Assembly (NCBI GenBank): GCA_018242685.1
Contig: JAFEBM010000056.1
Location: forward strand, 1 to 33,528
Length of the DNA stretch: 33,528 bases
Source of the DNA: Nitrospira sp.
GTDB taxonomy: Bacteria > Nitrospirota > Nitrospiria > Nitrospirales > Nitrospiraceae
Direction of reading: 5' to 3'
Within the stretch, counting starts at the first letter, position 1. Every line of letters starts with the position of its first letter. Below are positions 1-7,801 of this stretch, piece after piece. The notes beneath the pieces are model-generated. The model had not been told where the DNA came from. It saw only the letters and a list, made by a program, of their open reading frames with translations, and made no database searches. A program made the position numbers and the translations under genes.

Positions 1-635
1 TGCGCGTCCTCCAAGAAGGCGAAATCCGACGGATCGGCAGCAACGAGTCGATCCGGGTGGATTTGCGGATCATCGCCGCGTCGCGCCGAAATCTGCCCGA
101 GCTGGTCGCGACCGGGCGATTTCGAGAGGATCTCCTTTACCGGCTGAATACGGTCAGCATTCTCATCCCGCCGCTCCGGGAACGGCCCGAAGACATTCCC
201 TTGCTGGCCGAATTCTTTCTGGCTCGGTACGGAGACCAGAAGGAAATTCCGGTCACCTCGTTTTCGTCGGCGGCGATGCGCGCGGTGGTGAGCTATACGT
301 GGCCAGGCAATGTGCGGGAGTTAGAGCACGTTGTGGAACGCGCGGTGGCGCTGGCCTCGCATGCGATCCTCTCCAACGACGACCTGCCGCCCGAGGTCCT
401 GCAGAGCGACGGCAGCCCCTCGGATCGCATCGAGATCCTCCCCGGCACGCTCAAGGCGCTGCAGCGGGAACAGGTGCTGAAAATGTTGGAGTCCGCGCAG
501 GGCAACAAGGAACGGACGGCGCGACTGCTCGGCATCAGCCGACGCACGCTGTACCGACTCCTCGACCGCTACGGCCTCGGCAAACCTCGCCTCTCAACCG
601 AATCCGATGTCTCCGATCCTACCGGTTTTGGATAG
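1..635 (+). CDS. NtrC-family sigma54-dependent response regulator, C-terminal part (5' end outside window)
   Basis: The reading frame is open from base 3, so the gene begins upstream of the window; the first internal ATG at 57 is not the real start. The visible 210 or so residues hold the second half of the AAA+ sigma54-interaction domain: the sensor-1/arginine region around 'DLRIIAASRRNL', the 'GRFREDLLYRLN' and 'PPLRERPEDIPLL' blocks and the 'WPGNVRELEHVVERA' block. A Fis-type helix-turn-helix near the end contains 'RTARLLGISRRTLYRLL'. Such proteins bind upstream enhancers and remodel sigma54 RNA polymerase by ATP hydrolysis. The receiver, Walker A and GAFTGA parts lie outside the window. 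It converges with the next gene at 725-1114. Family assignment is secure; the regulated genes cannot be told. Confidence 0.93.
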   Translation, partial: RVLQEGEIRRIGSNESIRVDLRIIAASRRNLPELVATGRFREDLLYRLNTVSILIPPLRERPEDIPLLAEFFLARYGDQKEIPVTSFSSAAMRAVVSYTWPGNVRELEHVVERAVALASHAILSNDDLPPEVLQSDGSPSDRIEILPGTLKALQREQVLKMLESAQGNKERTARLLGISRRTLYRLLDRYGLGKPRLSTESDVSDPTGFG

Positions 636-724
636 TGGGGCAAACCCATGAGAAGACAAGAGCGCCCGGTATCCTCTTCAAAACCGTGACGGGTGTCACC
701 CTCGTTGAGACCGTCTTCAGTGAA

Positions 725-1114
725 TCATCGCAGCGCGGAATGAAATTGCTGGGTCATCTTGGGTGAAATCTCCCGCTCGGCTTCCTCGGCCTGCACGTCT
801 GCATATGCGGCTGCTTGATGCAGTTGATGCGCGAGCTCTCGCATCTGCCTCACGAATTCGTCCGTCGTCGACCCCGGTTTGTTCTTCAACATCAACTCCG
901 CCTCGCGGTCTGTATGCGATGCCATGGCATGAAGCTCTCGCGCTTCCTCGCGCCAGTAAAACATTCTGTCTGATGAACGCATCTGTGATGTCGGTTGCGT
1001 CACGATCGACGCCGGAGAAGGTGCTGTTGACGGTGTCGGACCACTCGTCGCACAGACAGTGGGTATCGCGAGAACCGCCCACAACATAAGGACATGCATG
1101 CCTCTTGGTTTCAT
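725..1114 (-). CDS. small secreted hypothetical protein
   Basis: A 129-residue protein with an N-terminal hydrophobic segment (residues about 6-22, 'MLWAVLAIPTVCATSG') that reads as a signal peptide; the Cys lies in a poor lipobox context. A short Pro/Ser/Thr linker follows, then a charged, mostly helical body from about residue 48 ('YWREEARELHAMASHTDREA') rich in Glu, Ala and Gln. Its ATG overlaps the stop codon of sthA as ATGA (1111-1114) and is preceded by a strong AAGGAGG, so the two genes are probably translationally coupled. I do not recognise the family. A periplasmic helical protein is the most that can be said. Confidence 0.65.
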   Translation of the reverse strand: MKPRGMHVLMLWAVLAIPTVCATSGPTPSTAPSPASIVTQPTSQMRSSDRMFYWREEARELHAMASHTDREAELMLKNKPGSTTDEFVRQMRELAHQLHQAAAYADVQAEEAEREISPKMTQQFHSALR

Positions 1115-2544
1115 GTGGCCTCCTTTTGTGCGTAGGACGCCGTCATGGCAAGTTTGTTATGTGCATCCAATGCGGCCACCTTGTAACATTCGGCCAACGT
1201 CGGATAATTGAAGGCCGTGCGCAAGAAATAATCCAACTTGCCGCCCAGGTCCAGCACTGCTTGACCGATATGGATCAATTCCGTCGCCCCCGTCCCGATG
1301 GCGTGGACAGCCAGCAGCTGCCGGTTCTCTCTGTGAAAGAGCAATTTCACGAGCCCGCTGTCGTCGCCAAGAATTTGTCCACGGGCGATCTCGCGATAAC
1401 GCGCGACACCCGTTTCATAAGGGATTCGTCTTTCTGTCAAGTCATGTTCCGGTGGTCCCACCATTGAAATCTCGGGGATGGCGTATATACCGACCGGAAA
1501 ATGTTCCGATGCAGATTCGACTTCCACTCCGAAAGCATGACAAGCGGCATGCCGACCTTGTACGGCGGAAGTCGACGCAAGGCTTGGATGACCGATGACA
1601 TCGCCCGCGGCGAAAATGTGCGGCACCTCGGTCCGAAACTGTGCATCTACCTTCAAGTGGCCTCGTTTGCCAGCCGTTAAGCCTGCCACCCCAAGATTCA
1701 AACCATCCGTGGCTCCCATCCGGCCGGCGGCATACAAGACCGACTCAGAAACGACCCGTTTCCCTGACTCCAGGGTCAGTACCACGCGTCGTGGAGGCCC
1801 GTCGATCACGTCCACGTGTTCTACGGCCTCGCCGAGGCGGAACGTCACATGGCGGTTTCGCATTTGATGAATGAGCTCTTCCACGATTTCTGAATCCAGA
1901 AACTCCAACAGTCTGGCGCGTTTGTCTATGACCGTGACATGGATGTTCAAGGCCGCGAACATGGAAGCGTATTCGACGCCGATGATGCCGCCTCCAACCA
2001 CAACTATATGTCGAGGAAGCTGTTTCACTCGCGGTACGTCGTCGCTGTTGAGGATGATTTCCGCGTCGAATTTCACACCGTCTGTCAACGCCGGCACGGT
2101 ACCGACTGCGATCAGAATATTGGCGGCGGTGATTGTACGCGCGCCGTCTTCCGCGGTGACGGTCACGGTGTGGGGTTCATGGAATGCTGCGTCGCCATTA
2201 AACAAGGCGACGTCGTTGCGGCGCAATTGCTCGGTGACGACTTCCACCTCCCGCCGCACCACTTCTTCGACTCGGGCGAAGAGCTGTCCCGCCGTCGCTC
2301 GACTTTGGTAACGGTAGCCCATGAGTTGGTCGAAATGATGCGCCACTAAATTAAAAGAGAGAACGGCTTCGCGGAATGTTTTGCTGGGGATCGTGCCGGT
2401 CTCTACGCAAACACCGCCCAAAATTCTTCGGCGTTCGACGAGAGCGACTTTCTTTCCCAGTTTGGCGGCTTGGATGGCGGCTCGTTGACCGGCCGGCCCG
2501 CTTCCGATACAGAGCAAATCAAAATCGTACGACTCATGAGCCAT
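1111..2544 (-). CDS. sthA: soluble pyridine nucleotide transhydrogenase (Si-specific NAD(P)+ transhydrogenase)
   Basis: A 477-residue flavoprotein of the class I pyridine nucleotide-disulfide oxidoreductase family. It has an N-terminal FAD-binding Rossmann motif (GSGPAG, residues 14-19), a second nucleotide-binding motif (VVVGGGIIGVEYAS) and the 'IFAAGDVIGHP' FAD motif. In dihydrolipoamide dehydrogenase and glutathione reductase the active site is CxxxxC. Here the first Cys is kept (C46, in GGVCVETGT) but the second is Thr (T51), as in SthA-type transhydrogenases, which use no redox disulfide. The expected role is cytoplasmic hydride exchange between NADPH and NAD+. A mercuric-reductase or lipoamide-dehydrogenase role is unlikely without the disulfide. 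The gene follows the receiver gene 192 bp downstream on the same strand and overlaps the next gene by 4 bp. Confidence 0.9.
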   Translation of the reverse strand: MAHESYDFDLLCIGSGPAGQRAAIQAAKLGKKVALVERRRILGGVCVETGTIPSKTFREAVLSFNLVAHHFDQLMGYRYQSRATAGQLFARVEEVVRREVEVVTEQLRRNDVALFNGDAAFHEPHTVTVTAEDGARTITAANILIAVGTVPALTDGVKFDAEIILNSDDVPRVKQLPRHIVVVGGGIIGVEYASMFAALNIHVTVIDKRARLLEFLDSEIVEELIHQMRNRHVTFRLGEAVEHVDVIDGPPRRVVLTLESGKRVVSESVLYAAGRMGATDGLNLGVAGLTAGKRGHLKVDAQFRTEVPHIFAAGDVIGHPSLASTSAVQGRHAACHAFGVEVESASEHFPVGIYAIPEISMVGPPEHDLTERRIPYETGVARYREIARGQILGDDSGLVKLLFHRENRQLLAVHAIGTGATELIHIGQAVLDLGGKLDYFLRTAFNYPTLAECYKVAALDAHNKLAMTASYAQKEAT

Positions 2545-2736
2545 GGCTACTCAGCGGCCAAGCGATCCTTGAATGGCGATACTAAGAGAATAGAGAAATA
2601 GATGGCCACGTTGAAATTCCCTTTCTCCGTGATCGTGGGGCAGCGGTACCTGCTCAAGACGTTCATTGAGCACACCGCATTCCTCACACTACTACGGTAA
2701 GCGCCGGCAAGCATCCTTCGCATCCCTATGTCGTCG

Positions 2737-3153
2737 TCACGAGGATAGCAAGATTGATTTCGAGGTTTGTAGTCGATGCTTACGGTTTACTTTGATGGCG
2801 TTTTTCATGAGATCCAGCAACTCACCAAAAATGTACGGTTTGCGAAGGTAGCCATATGCCCCTCCTCGCTCGACCGTTTCCGACGAACTTGTGTCGTTCT
2901 CCAACAGAACAATCATAGGTGTGTCCGGCCAAACAAGCCGTCCCATCAAGGTGAGACGAAATCCATTAATTTGGGGCATGTGATGGGCACTGACCACCAC
3001 ATCGAACCGTCGATGTTTCAATTCCTCCAATGCTAGGCCTTCTTCAGACACAATCTGAACGTTATATCCCTCATTCTCCAGCATCAAACCCAACACGCTC
3101 CGCTCGCCTTCGTCATGCTCCACGATGAGCACTCGTTTCCCATATCCGGTCAT
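2737..3153 (-). CDS. orphan receiver-domain protein with degenerate phosphorylation site
   Basis: A 138-residue single-domain CheY-like receiver. The N-terminal beta1 strand and acidic patch ('RVLIVEHDE'), the 'MP-x-x-NG' turn after beta3 and the beta5 Lys-Pro (K105) are recognisable. The residue where the phospho-acceptor Asp should stand (end of beta3, 'DVVVSAHHMP') is Ala56, and the beta4 Thr/Ser position is Glu85. Family knowledge therefore predicts a receiver that cannot be phosphorylated in the usual way. No output domain follows; the C-terminal tail is basic and Ser-rich. The ATG overlaps the end of the slp remnant as ATGA, and its Shine-Dalgarno GAAGGAGG sits inside that remnant. No histidine kinase is adjacent, so a partner cannot be named. 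Confidence 0.82.
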   Translation of the reverse strand: MTGYGKRVLIVEHDEGERSVLGLMLENEGYNVQIVSEEGLALEELKHRRFDVVVSAHHMPQINGFRLTLMGRLVWPDTPMIVLLENDTSSSETVERGGAYGYLRKPYIFGELLDLMKNAIKVNRKHRLQTSKSILLSS

Positions 3154-3374
3154 GTCGACCTCCTTCGCTCAATTCCGGACCGACTCTTTTGCAATTCCAT
3201 TTTATGAGGAACGAAATGGGCACTGGAAAGGTGATAGGCGTTCACCTTCCAGGCCTTGAAGTCAACGCTATCCTTTTCGACATCTTTCATGATCGCTCGA
3301 GGAAATATCGGTGTAGTTGCGCGGGCGTCAATCGTGCACACCTCAAGAAGAGGCCGATGGTATGCATGGTTCAT
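3150..3374 (-). pseudogene. remnant of an Slp-family outer-membrane lipoprotein gene (copy A)
   Basis: The reading frame around 'MKDVEKDSVDFKAWK' and 'SSAHFVPHKMELQ' aligns clearly with the N-terminal part of the intact Slp-family gene at 7939-8535 ('TKDIETDTVAVKAWK', 'SGANFSSHKVQLG'). The best-placed start is the ATG at 3367-3365, seven bases after AAGGAG, and it begins like the intact copy (MHTIGLF against MRPIGLF). It is out of frame with the rest because the signal-peptide part is one base shorter than in copy B. Homology stops near 3190, where the gene ends and the next gene's ribosome-binding site begins. Only about the first third of the protein is left, so function is probably lost. 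It lies directly downstream of the SPFH gene, as its intact paralogue does. Confidence 0.8.
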
Positions 3375-3452
3375 CTCCTTTCCGGCGTCAACAGAGGCGC
3401 GAAGGAGCTCCGCTTCGCACTCCATTTGTGTACGTGAGCGCATGCCTGAGTC

Positions 3453-4334
3453 TCAGCGTCGGCTACGGAAGTCCTCGTGTGACAACGACGTTGATTGATC
3501 ATTGCCAGGATTGATGATAACCGGCACGTTCATCTTGTCTGGTATCAACACAAACTTGGAGTTCGAGCTCTCGTAGAGCTTGAATCTGAGATATTCCGAT
3601 GTCAGCGTCTTGGTGATGGTTTCCTGAGCCTTCGCCTGACCGGCCGCGCGAATTTTCAAGCCTTCCGCCTCACCTTCGGACCGGATCCGAATCGAATCTC
3701 CCTCGCCTTTGGCATGTCGGCGAGCAATCTCCGCATCCTTTTCAGCGATGATGAGCTCGAACTCTTTTTGCTCCTTCTCTTGCTCTTTGGCTTGCTTGCG
3801 CTCGACGGCATCCAAAACAACTTTGGCCAATTGAATGTCGGCCATGGCGATACTCGACACTTCGAGATGTCGGCCTTTGAGTTTCTCTACCACGACCGCC
3901 TGTATCTTGCTGGAAATTTCCGAGCTTTTTTCCGGCACTGTGACCATGGAATAGTTGGAGACGACGCTTCGGACGGCCGCCAACAACTCCGGTTTCACCA
4001 CTCGAGTATAAAATTCAGGACCAATCTCCTGTGCAAGGAAGTACACCTCTTCAGGAATCGGTCTCATGACAATAGCAGCCTTCAGGATGACAAGCAGGTC
4101 GTCTGAACTCAGGGCATCGACGGTTTCGGTATAACTTCGCAATTGCACATCGTACACATAGATTGCGTTCCATGGCGCCCGCCAATAGAACCCGCTCTTG
4201 AGTGTTTCGGTGGTCAGACCTTCGGTCAAGGGATACCAACGTAACCCCCGTTGACCTGGTTGGACGGTGGTCCCGCAGGCTTGCAGGAAGAGTAATACCG
4301 TGACAAGAAGTATGGTCTTCGCAACATGAGGCAT
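3453..4334 (-). CDS. SPFH/prohibitin-like lipoprotein, full length (copy A)
   Basis: A 293-residue protein. Residues 1-20 are a lipoprotein signal peptide ending in LFLQAC (Cys20), followed by 'GTTVQPGQRGLRW' and an SPFH (band 7) domain to about residue 165. An alanine/glutamate/lysine-rich coiled coil covers about 165-245 ('KEQEKEQKEFELIIAEKDAE', 'AEGLKIRAAGQAKAQ'), then the usual 'SEYLRFKLYESSNSKFVLIP' end. SPFH proteins form membrane scaffolds and oligomeric rings; most are anchored by an N-terminal helix, whereas this one appears lipid-anchored and would face the periplasm. The start follows AAGGAG. The downstream gene is the slp remnant. A paralogue at 8632-9282 is nearly collinear but lacks the coiled coil. 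Substrate or partner is unknown. Confidence 0.88.
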   Translation of the reverse strand: MPHVAKTILLVTVLLFLQACGTTVQPGQRGLRWYPLTEGLTTETLKSGFYWRAPWNAIYVYDVQLRSYTETVDALSSDDLLVILKAAIVMRPIPEEVYFLAQEIGPEFYTRVVKPELLAAVRSVVSNYSMVTVPEKSSEISSKIQAVVVEKLKGRHLEVSSIAMADIQLAKVVLDAVERKQAKEQEKEQKEFELIIAEKDAEIARRHAKGEGDSIRIRSEGEAEGLKIRAAGQAKAQETITKTLTSEYLRFKLYESSNSKFVLIPDKMNVPVIINPGNDQSTSLSHEDFRSRR

Positions 4335-4462
4335 AGTCTCTCCTTTTCGCCAGAATGTTGACTGGCGATCGCGCTAACGAAGTCCCGACCATGCGGCGGA
4401 CGGTAGTCGTGACTCGTTGATTAGGTCAAGATGTTCTCGCGCTCTTAGTTCATGCCCTCTCG

Positions 4463-4684
4463 CTACGTCTTGATTAGGATTGCGCCAAGAGCCGAGTTCC
4501 TGACGCCCAAACGGCTATAATAGGCGGCAATCTTCTGGTGATCTTGCACTGGATCGTAGGTCCTTAAGTCTAGCTCCTCTTTTGCCGCCGCGGTCATACA
4601 GCGGTTCATGTCGGAGACCCCCCAATGCCACCAGCAGTAGGAAGTGGTAAACGACAACCGTTCCATCCAGCCAATCTCATTCAC
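4463..4684 (-). CDS. possible small hypothetical protein
   Basis: An open frame of 73 codons whose GTG directly abuts the TAA of the 55-residue ORF upstream, an arrangement that fits translational coupling; an ATG six codons further in is an alternative start. The N-terminal part is rich in Trp, Cys and Ser and the rest is polar ('DPVQDHQKIAAYYSRLG'). I recognise no domain, and it may be the eroded end of a longer gene. The main argument is the arrangement with its neighbour. Confidence 0.3.
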   Translation of the reverse strand: MNEIGWMERLSFTTSYCWWHWGVSDMNRCMTAAAKEELDLRTYDPVQDHQKIAAYYSRLGVRNSALGAILIKT

Positions 4685-4852
4685 TTAGTGACGAATCTCT
4701 CGATGTTGTCTCTCCCATCTCTCTTGCAAGAGGATGAGCTTGTTGAAGGGGAGTTCCGCAACAAACTCGCGCAGCTTCTTGGTTTCCTCCTCGATTAGTC
4801 GTTTTTGCTGCGCAGCGGAGGCCCGCCTCTTGGAATATCTAGCATCTGCCAT
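4685..4852 (-). CDS. small basic, probably helical hypothetical protein (55 residues)
   Basis: A short ORF starting at ATG 4852 with a strong ribosome-binding sequence (GAGGAGGAAAGGCA just before the ATG). The product starts MADARYSKRRASAAQQKRL and ends QERWERQHREIRH. It is rich in Arg, Lys, Glu and Gln and looks like one or two amphipathic helices with no signal peptide. A GTG-initiated frame follows immediately on the same strand. I do not recognise a family. The Shine-Dalgarno sequence and composition support it being translated. Confidence 0.45.
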   Translation of the reverse strand: MADARYSKRRASAAQQKRLIEEETKKLREFVAELPFNKLILLQERWERQHREIRH

Positions 4853-5168
4853 TGCCTTTCCTCCTCACTATTATGGAATTTGAAAAATTCGCAGCTGCTG
4901 GTAACAGCAAATCCGTGTCGTATTGGAGCAGGGTGAAGAGATGATTGAACGGCTCAGACCGAGACGTACGTGTGCGTGAGGGAGCTTTAGTTGCAGGTTT
5001 TTCGAACGATTGACACAGGTTTGGTAGGTAGGATGGTCTTCCAAATAACCGCGCCATATCCCTTGTATGGGGAATAAAAATGTATTCCGCTAATCCCGCG
5101 CTCGATTGATACTCTAAGGAATAGTTTTCACGTTTTGTCATCAAATCGCTGCCGTGCCCGTATCGCAT
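4839..5168 (-). CDS. doubtful hypothetical ORF (109 codons)
   Basis: The frame opens at an ATG preceded by GGGAGGGTCTC, a good ribosome-binding sequence, and its end overlaps the start of the 55-residue ORF by 14 bases. The product has no signal peptide, no membrane segment and no motif I recognise. Apart from the ribosome-binding site there is nothing to separate it from chance, so it is listed as a weak candidate. Confidence 0.2.
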   Translation of the reverse strand: MRYGHGSDLMTKRENYSLEYQSSAGLAEYIFIPHTRDMARLFGRPSYLPNLCQSFEKPATKAPSRTRTSRSEPFNHLFTLLQYDTDLLLPAAANFSNSIIVRRKGNGRC

Positions 5169-5701
5169 GAGACCCTCCCGATCAGAAGCTACCGACCGGT
5201 GCGAGCTTTCAGTCGGCGTTGACCTCCGAAGCCACGATCAAAGACTAACAGCAAACTCGATGCCACTGAAGAGGAAGCATAACACTTACTAGCGGTAGGG
5301 AGTACCTGGTGATTCCCCTCAAGGTTGGGTTTGATGCGACAGAGATATCCGACATGTGTTGGTGACAATCTGATGAAGGTGTGCCACAAAGACACAACGA
5401 AAAGCTGATAATGTGATAAAGAATGTAGAAGAATGAGACGCATAATGTGCTTCCGGAGACACTCTGCCTTGCCTTCTTCCCGGTCTTCTTACGCCTCTAT
5501 AGACATTGGGTACTAAATCTCGTAAAGAGAGGCCTCGCGTGCTGTTGAGGAGCGTGAGGTGCGTTACCCGGTTGGGCAGGAAGTTCATTCAGGTGGAACC
5601 GCTAACTGTTACGGCGTACCCCATTGCAACGTCATCGAACAAACCAGCCACAACAATAAGTGAAAGGCTATTCTGCTAAACAATTACTGCAGTGATGCTC
5701 T
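4853..5701. other. about 850 bp with no convincing gene
   Basis: Apart from the doubtful frame at 4839-5168 I see no ORF with both a ribosome-binding site and a protein-like composition. Two overlapping minus-strand frames (5189-5443 and 5319-5588) look like chance frames. I found no clear repeat, tRNA or strong terminator. Decayed coding DNA is possible, because the flanks contain duplicated and broken genes. Confidence 0.5.
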
Positions 5702-6340
5702 TCATGGTGGTGACGTGAGCTGAGTGCCCTCCGTCTGAAAAGTTAAGATCATCGGACTTTGCCCAGGCGCTCCTAGCTGCGCCACCATCGGCGGCCGTGT
5801 CCGATCTCCTATAATGGTCCGCATATCCTGTTCCGCCTGCTCCTGCTGGTCGCGCACTTGACGTGTCAGTAATCCTGAGAAGAATTCCGTTTGCATCGTG
5901 AGATCCCAGGTTCCAACGTAGGTACATTCCTTAGGCCGGACGGTGAAGGAAGTCGGGAGAGGTGTCTGCCACATGCCCAACCCATTATCGAAACTGACCG
6001 CCGTCAATCGATAAGAGCCAACCGGGAGGTTCAAGACGAAAGGACCATCGACTGGAACCTGGTCGATCACCAGCTGCGTACCACTCTTTTCATCGGTTAT
6101 CCTCCATTTCATATTGAAGGGAAACTGTCCCACAGTTTGAGGCTTTCCATTCCATTGAAGGTGCACTCGCCCCAGGACATAGCCGTGATCGGGTGCTTCC
6201 AGTGGAGCCTCCGTACCAGGCTTCAACGGCGTAACCACAGTGACGCAACCCATCGTCACAACTAGACCCAGCAGGAAGATGAGAGGCACACCTAGCCAGT
6301 GACGAGAGAATCGGACCTTCGTCCACGATAGGTTTTTCAT
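5702..6340 (-). CDS. putative lipoprotein, hypothetical
   Basis: A 212-residue protein counted from the ATG at 6340, which is preceded by AAGGGG; an in-frame ATG 11 codons upstream is less likely. Residues 1-32 form a long signal sequence with a basic start and hydrophobic core ending in VVTMGC, an imperfect lipobox with Cys32. The middle ('GPFVLNLPVGSYRLTAVSF') looks like a small beta-sandwich of the carboxypeptidase-regulatory type. The C-terminal part is Gln/Arg-rich, then Pro-rich. It probably sits in the envelope. The noncoding segment upstream (6391-6550) resembles the one upstream of the SPFH copy B gene, hinting at shared control. No specific function is recognised. Confidence 0.72.
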   Translation of the reverse strand: MKNLSWTKVRFSRHWLGVPLIFLLGLVVTMGCVTVVTPLKPGTEAPLEAPDHGYVLGRVHLQWNGKPQTVGQFPFNMKWRITDEKSGTQLVIDQVPVDGPFVLNLPVGSYRLTAVSFDNGLGMWQTPLPTSFTVRPKECTYVGTWDLTMQTEFFSGLLTRQVRDQQEQAEQDMRTIIGDRTRPPMVAQLGAPGQSPMILTFQTEGTQLTSPP

Positions 6341-6937
6341 GATGGCGTCACCCCTTGCGTCTTTCGTTAACAAGGTGGTCTACTTAGGTAACTAGCAAGA
6401 TATACACCCAACCAGCACAACTGCACATGATTCAAGTATATGTTGTTATTGACTAAACTAGATGATAAGCTGGCAGCACTGTTCTCGAGTTGGATTGATT
6501 TTCGAAATCGCACTGTGTACTTTGTGCGAGGACGCTCGTTTGGTTATAAGATTTAAGTGCAAGATTATGCGGATGGGTGGAAGATGAGGCACACATAGCT
6601 GAAAGTGGTTGAATTGAACCAGCCGATAGTTATGAGGAGATTAAGATGCACAACGGAAGAACGGGCTCTCATATGAAATTAAGGTCATTGAACCTATAGG
6701 GATATTTTGTGATGGTAGCCACCTATTTAGCATGGGTTTCGAACGGGACAGAGAAATAACGAGGTGCAAGGACAAAATCGTGGCTTTGGTTCAATCACAA
6801 AGCATCAGAATCAACATCCATTCTCATCTCACCAAAACCAACAATGCCGCACCTGTTTTAACTGGCCACCCGCACTATGCCTCACTTCTTTTATTAGAAC
6901 TGTCGGCACAACATAACCGGAGATTCTCTCTTAGCCG
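6341..6937. other. divergent intergenic region with duplicated noncoding segment
   Basis: About 600 bp between the minus-strand lipoprotein and the plus-strand beta-barrel gene. It is visibly AT-richer than the flanking genes and holds the repeat described at 6391-6550. A 69-codon frame at 6732-6941 has no ribosome-binding site and no recognisable features. Promoters for both flanking genes must lie here, but I could not define them with confidence. Confidence 0.6.
6391..6550 (+). repeat. noncoding repeat, copy A (partner at 9453-9606)
   Basis: The segment runs from 'AGCAAGATA' through an AT-rich stretch to a well-conserved core, GGATTGATTTT-CG-AAATCG then CACTGTGTAC-TT-TGTGCG, then CGCTC and a T-rich end. 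The copy at 9453-9606 shares these blocks in the same order and orientation. GATTTTCGAAATC is close to a perfect palindrome. Both copies lie between divergent genes. A duplicated promoter/operator region is the simplest reading. Confidence 0.65.
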
Positions 6938-7801
6938 ATGAGACAGAAAGAAAACGGTATGTTGCTGCGAGTTCTGTTGCTGCTCGGACTTTCTACACTG
7001 GCGTGGATAGCTCCGGCCCTGGCAGAGTGGTCGGTCGTAGGAGACGGCTATTTGTATTATACCGATGAGGTCGCCCTTTTTTCTGCCGTACGCCGATCAA
7101 CGATGGACGGCGATCCTACCCAACCAGTCTTGGACGTGTCTCGCACCGGAGTCGGCTCCGATATGGTGTTCGAACCGGGTGCGCTGATATCTAATGCAAT
7201 CACGACAGGACTGGGCCGGACAGCCTTCTCCATCAAGCCCCAGGGGTTTATCTATGCGGTGAATCCCGCGTGGAACCAGGCAAGCGTCGCAGCCGAAGTC
7301 TTGCACTCGTTTACTCCCAACACGGCGCTCCGACTCCGCTACTTTACTGCGCCGGACCAACTCTTAGGAACTACCGAAAAACATGTGGAGGAGACAGAAT
7401 CTTTTGTGAATGAAAGGGTAACTTCTCATATCGGGTACATCCGATTCGAGCAGCGTCTTTCCGACCATTGGGAATTCCGCCTTCAGGGGCGAATAGGCAA
7501 ACGGCTCTACAACGATCCTTTTGCCCAACGCAATACGACATTCTGGACGATCGGCCCGCATATCTTTTGGCGGGCAACGGACCACCTGAAACTTTTTGTC
7601 GGCTATCACTACGAACGGGGCTTAGCCGGCGGCCGGAAGGAATTCGAAGCTGAAGAGGATTTTTCTTATGTGAATCATTTCTTTGCTGTTGGATTTGATG
7701 CCGAATTGATGCCGCGTCTCGAATTGGAGGTCGACTTCCATTACGAGCGCAACAATTTTACCAGTGGAATCCCGGAGGATGAACGAAACGGGGGGGCATG
7801 A
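6938..7801 (+). CDS. outer-membrane beta-barrel protein, C-terminus cut by a frameshift
   Basis: A 287-codon frame with an N-terminal signal peptide; the hydrophobic stretch 'MLLRVLLLLGLSTLAWIAPA' ends near residue 28 at ALA. Many alternating hydrophobic/aromatic strands follow ('HWEFRLQGRIGKRLYNDPF', 'HLKLFVGYHYERGLAGGRKE', 'LELEVDFHYERNNF'), the pattern of a transmembrane beta-barrel. It stops right after a run of seven G (7790-7796). With six G the frame would continue to 7955 and end '...VGVIHRF', with the terminal Phe typical of outer-membrane barrels, giving 338 residues. An internal ATG at 6959 is an alternative start. Substrate is unknown. As read, the product lacks its last strands. 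Confidence 0.8.
   Translation: MRQKENGMLLRVLLLLGLSTLAWIAPALAEWSVVGDGYLYYTDEVALFSAVRRSTMDGDPTQPVLDVSRTGVGSDMVFEPGALISNAITTGLGRTAFSIKPQGFIYAVNPAWNQASVAAEVLHSFTPNTALRLRYFTAPDQLLGTTEKHVEETESFVNERVTSHIGYIRFEQRLSDHWEFRLQGRIGKRLYNDPFAQRNTTFWTIGPHIFWRATDHLKLFVGYHYERGLAGGRKEFEAEEDFSYVNHFFAVGFDAELMPRLELEVDFHYERNNFTSGIPEDERNGGA
7790..7796 (+). repeat. homopolymer of seven G at the frameshift point
   Basis: Seven consecutive G residues inside the barrel gene. One G fewer restores a continuous reading frame to 7955. Such tracts are slippage-prone during replication, and in other bacteria they switch surface proteins on and off. They are also common sequencing-error sites. Confidence 0.9.

Noticed and set aside
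661..724. Palindromic stretch GGGTGTCACCC as terminator between convergent genes
   Set aside because: The arms leave only a one-base loop and no T run follows, so a stable terminator hairpin cannot form.
299..766. Plus-strand ORF of 155 codons
   Set aside because: Out-of-frame shadow of the NtrC-type regulator; repetitive Arg/Ala-rich product typical of GC-rich shadow frames.
1111..2544. Dihydrolipoamide dehydrogenase or mercuric reductase
   Set aside because: The second active-site Cys is Thr, which fits SthA-type transhydrogenases and not disulfide reductases.
5189..5588. Two overlapping minus-strand ORFs (84 and 89 codons)
   Set aside because: They overlap in different frames, lack ribosome-binding sites and motifs, and lie in a stretch that otherwise looks noncoding.
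6732..6941. 69-codon ORF before the beta-barrel gene
   Set aside because: The 4-bp overlap with the ATG at 6938 is suggestive, but there is no ribosome-binding site and no protein-like pattern.
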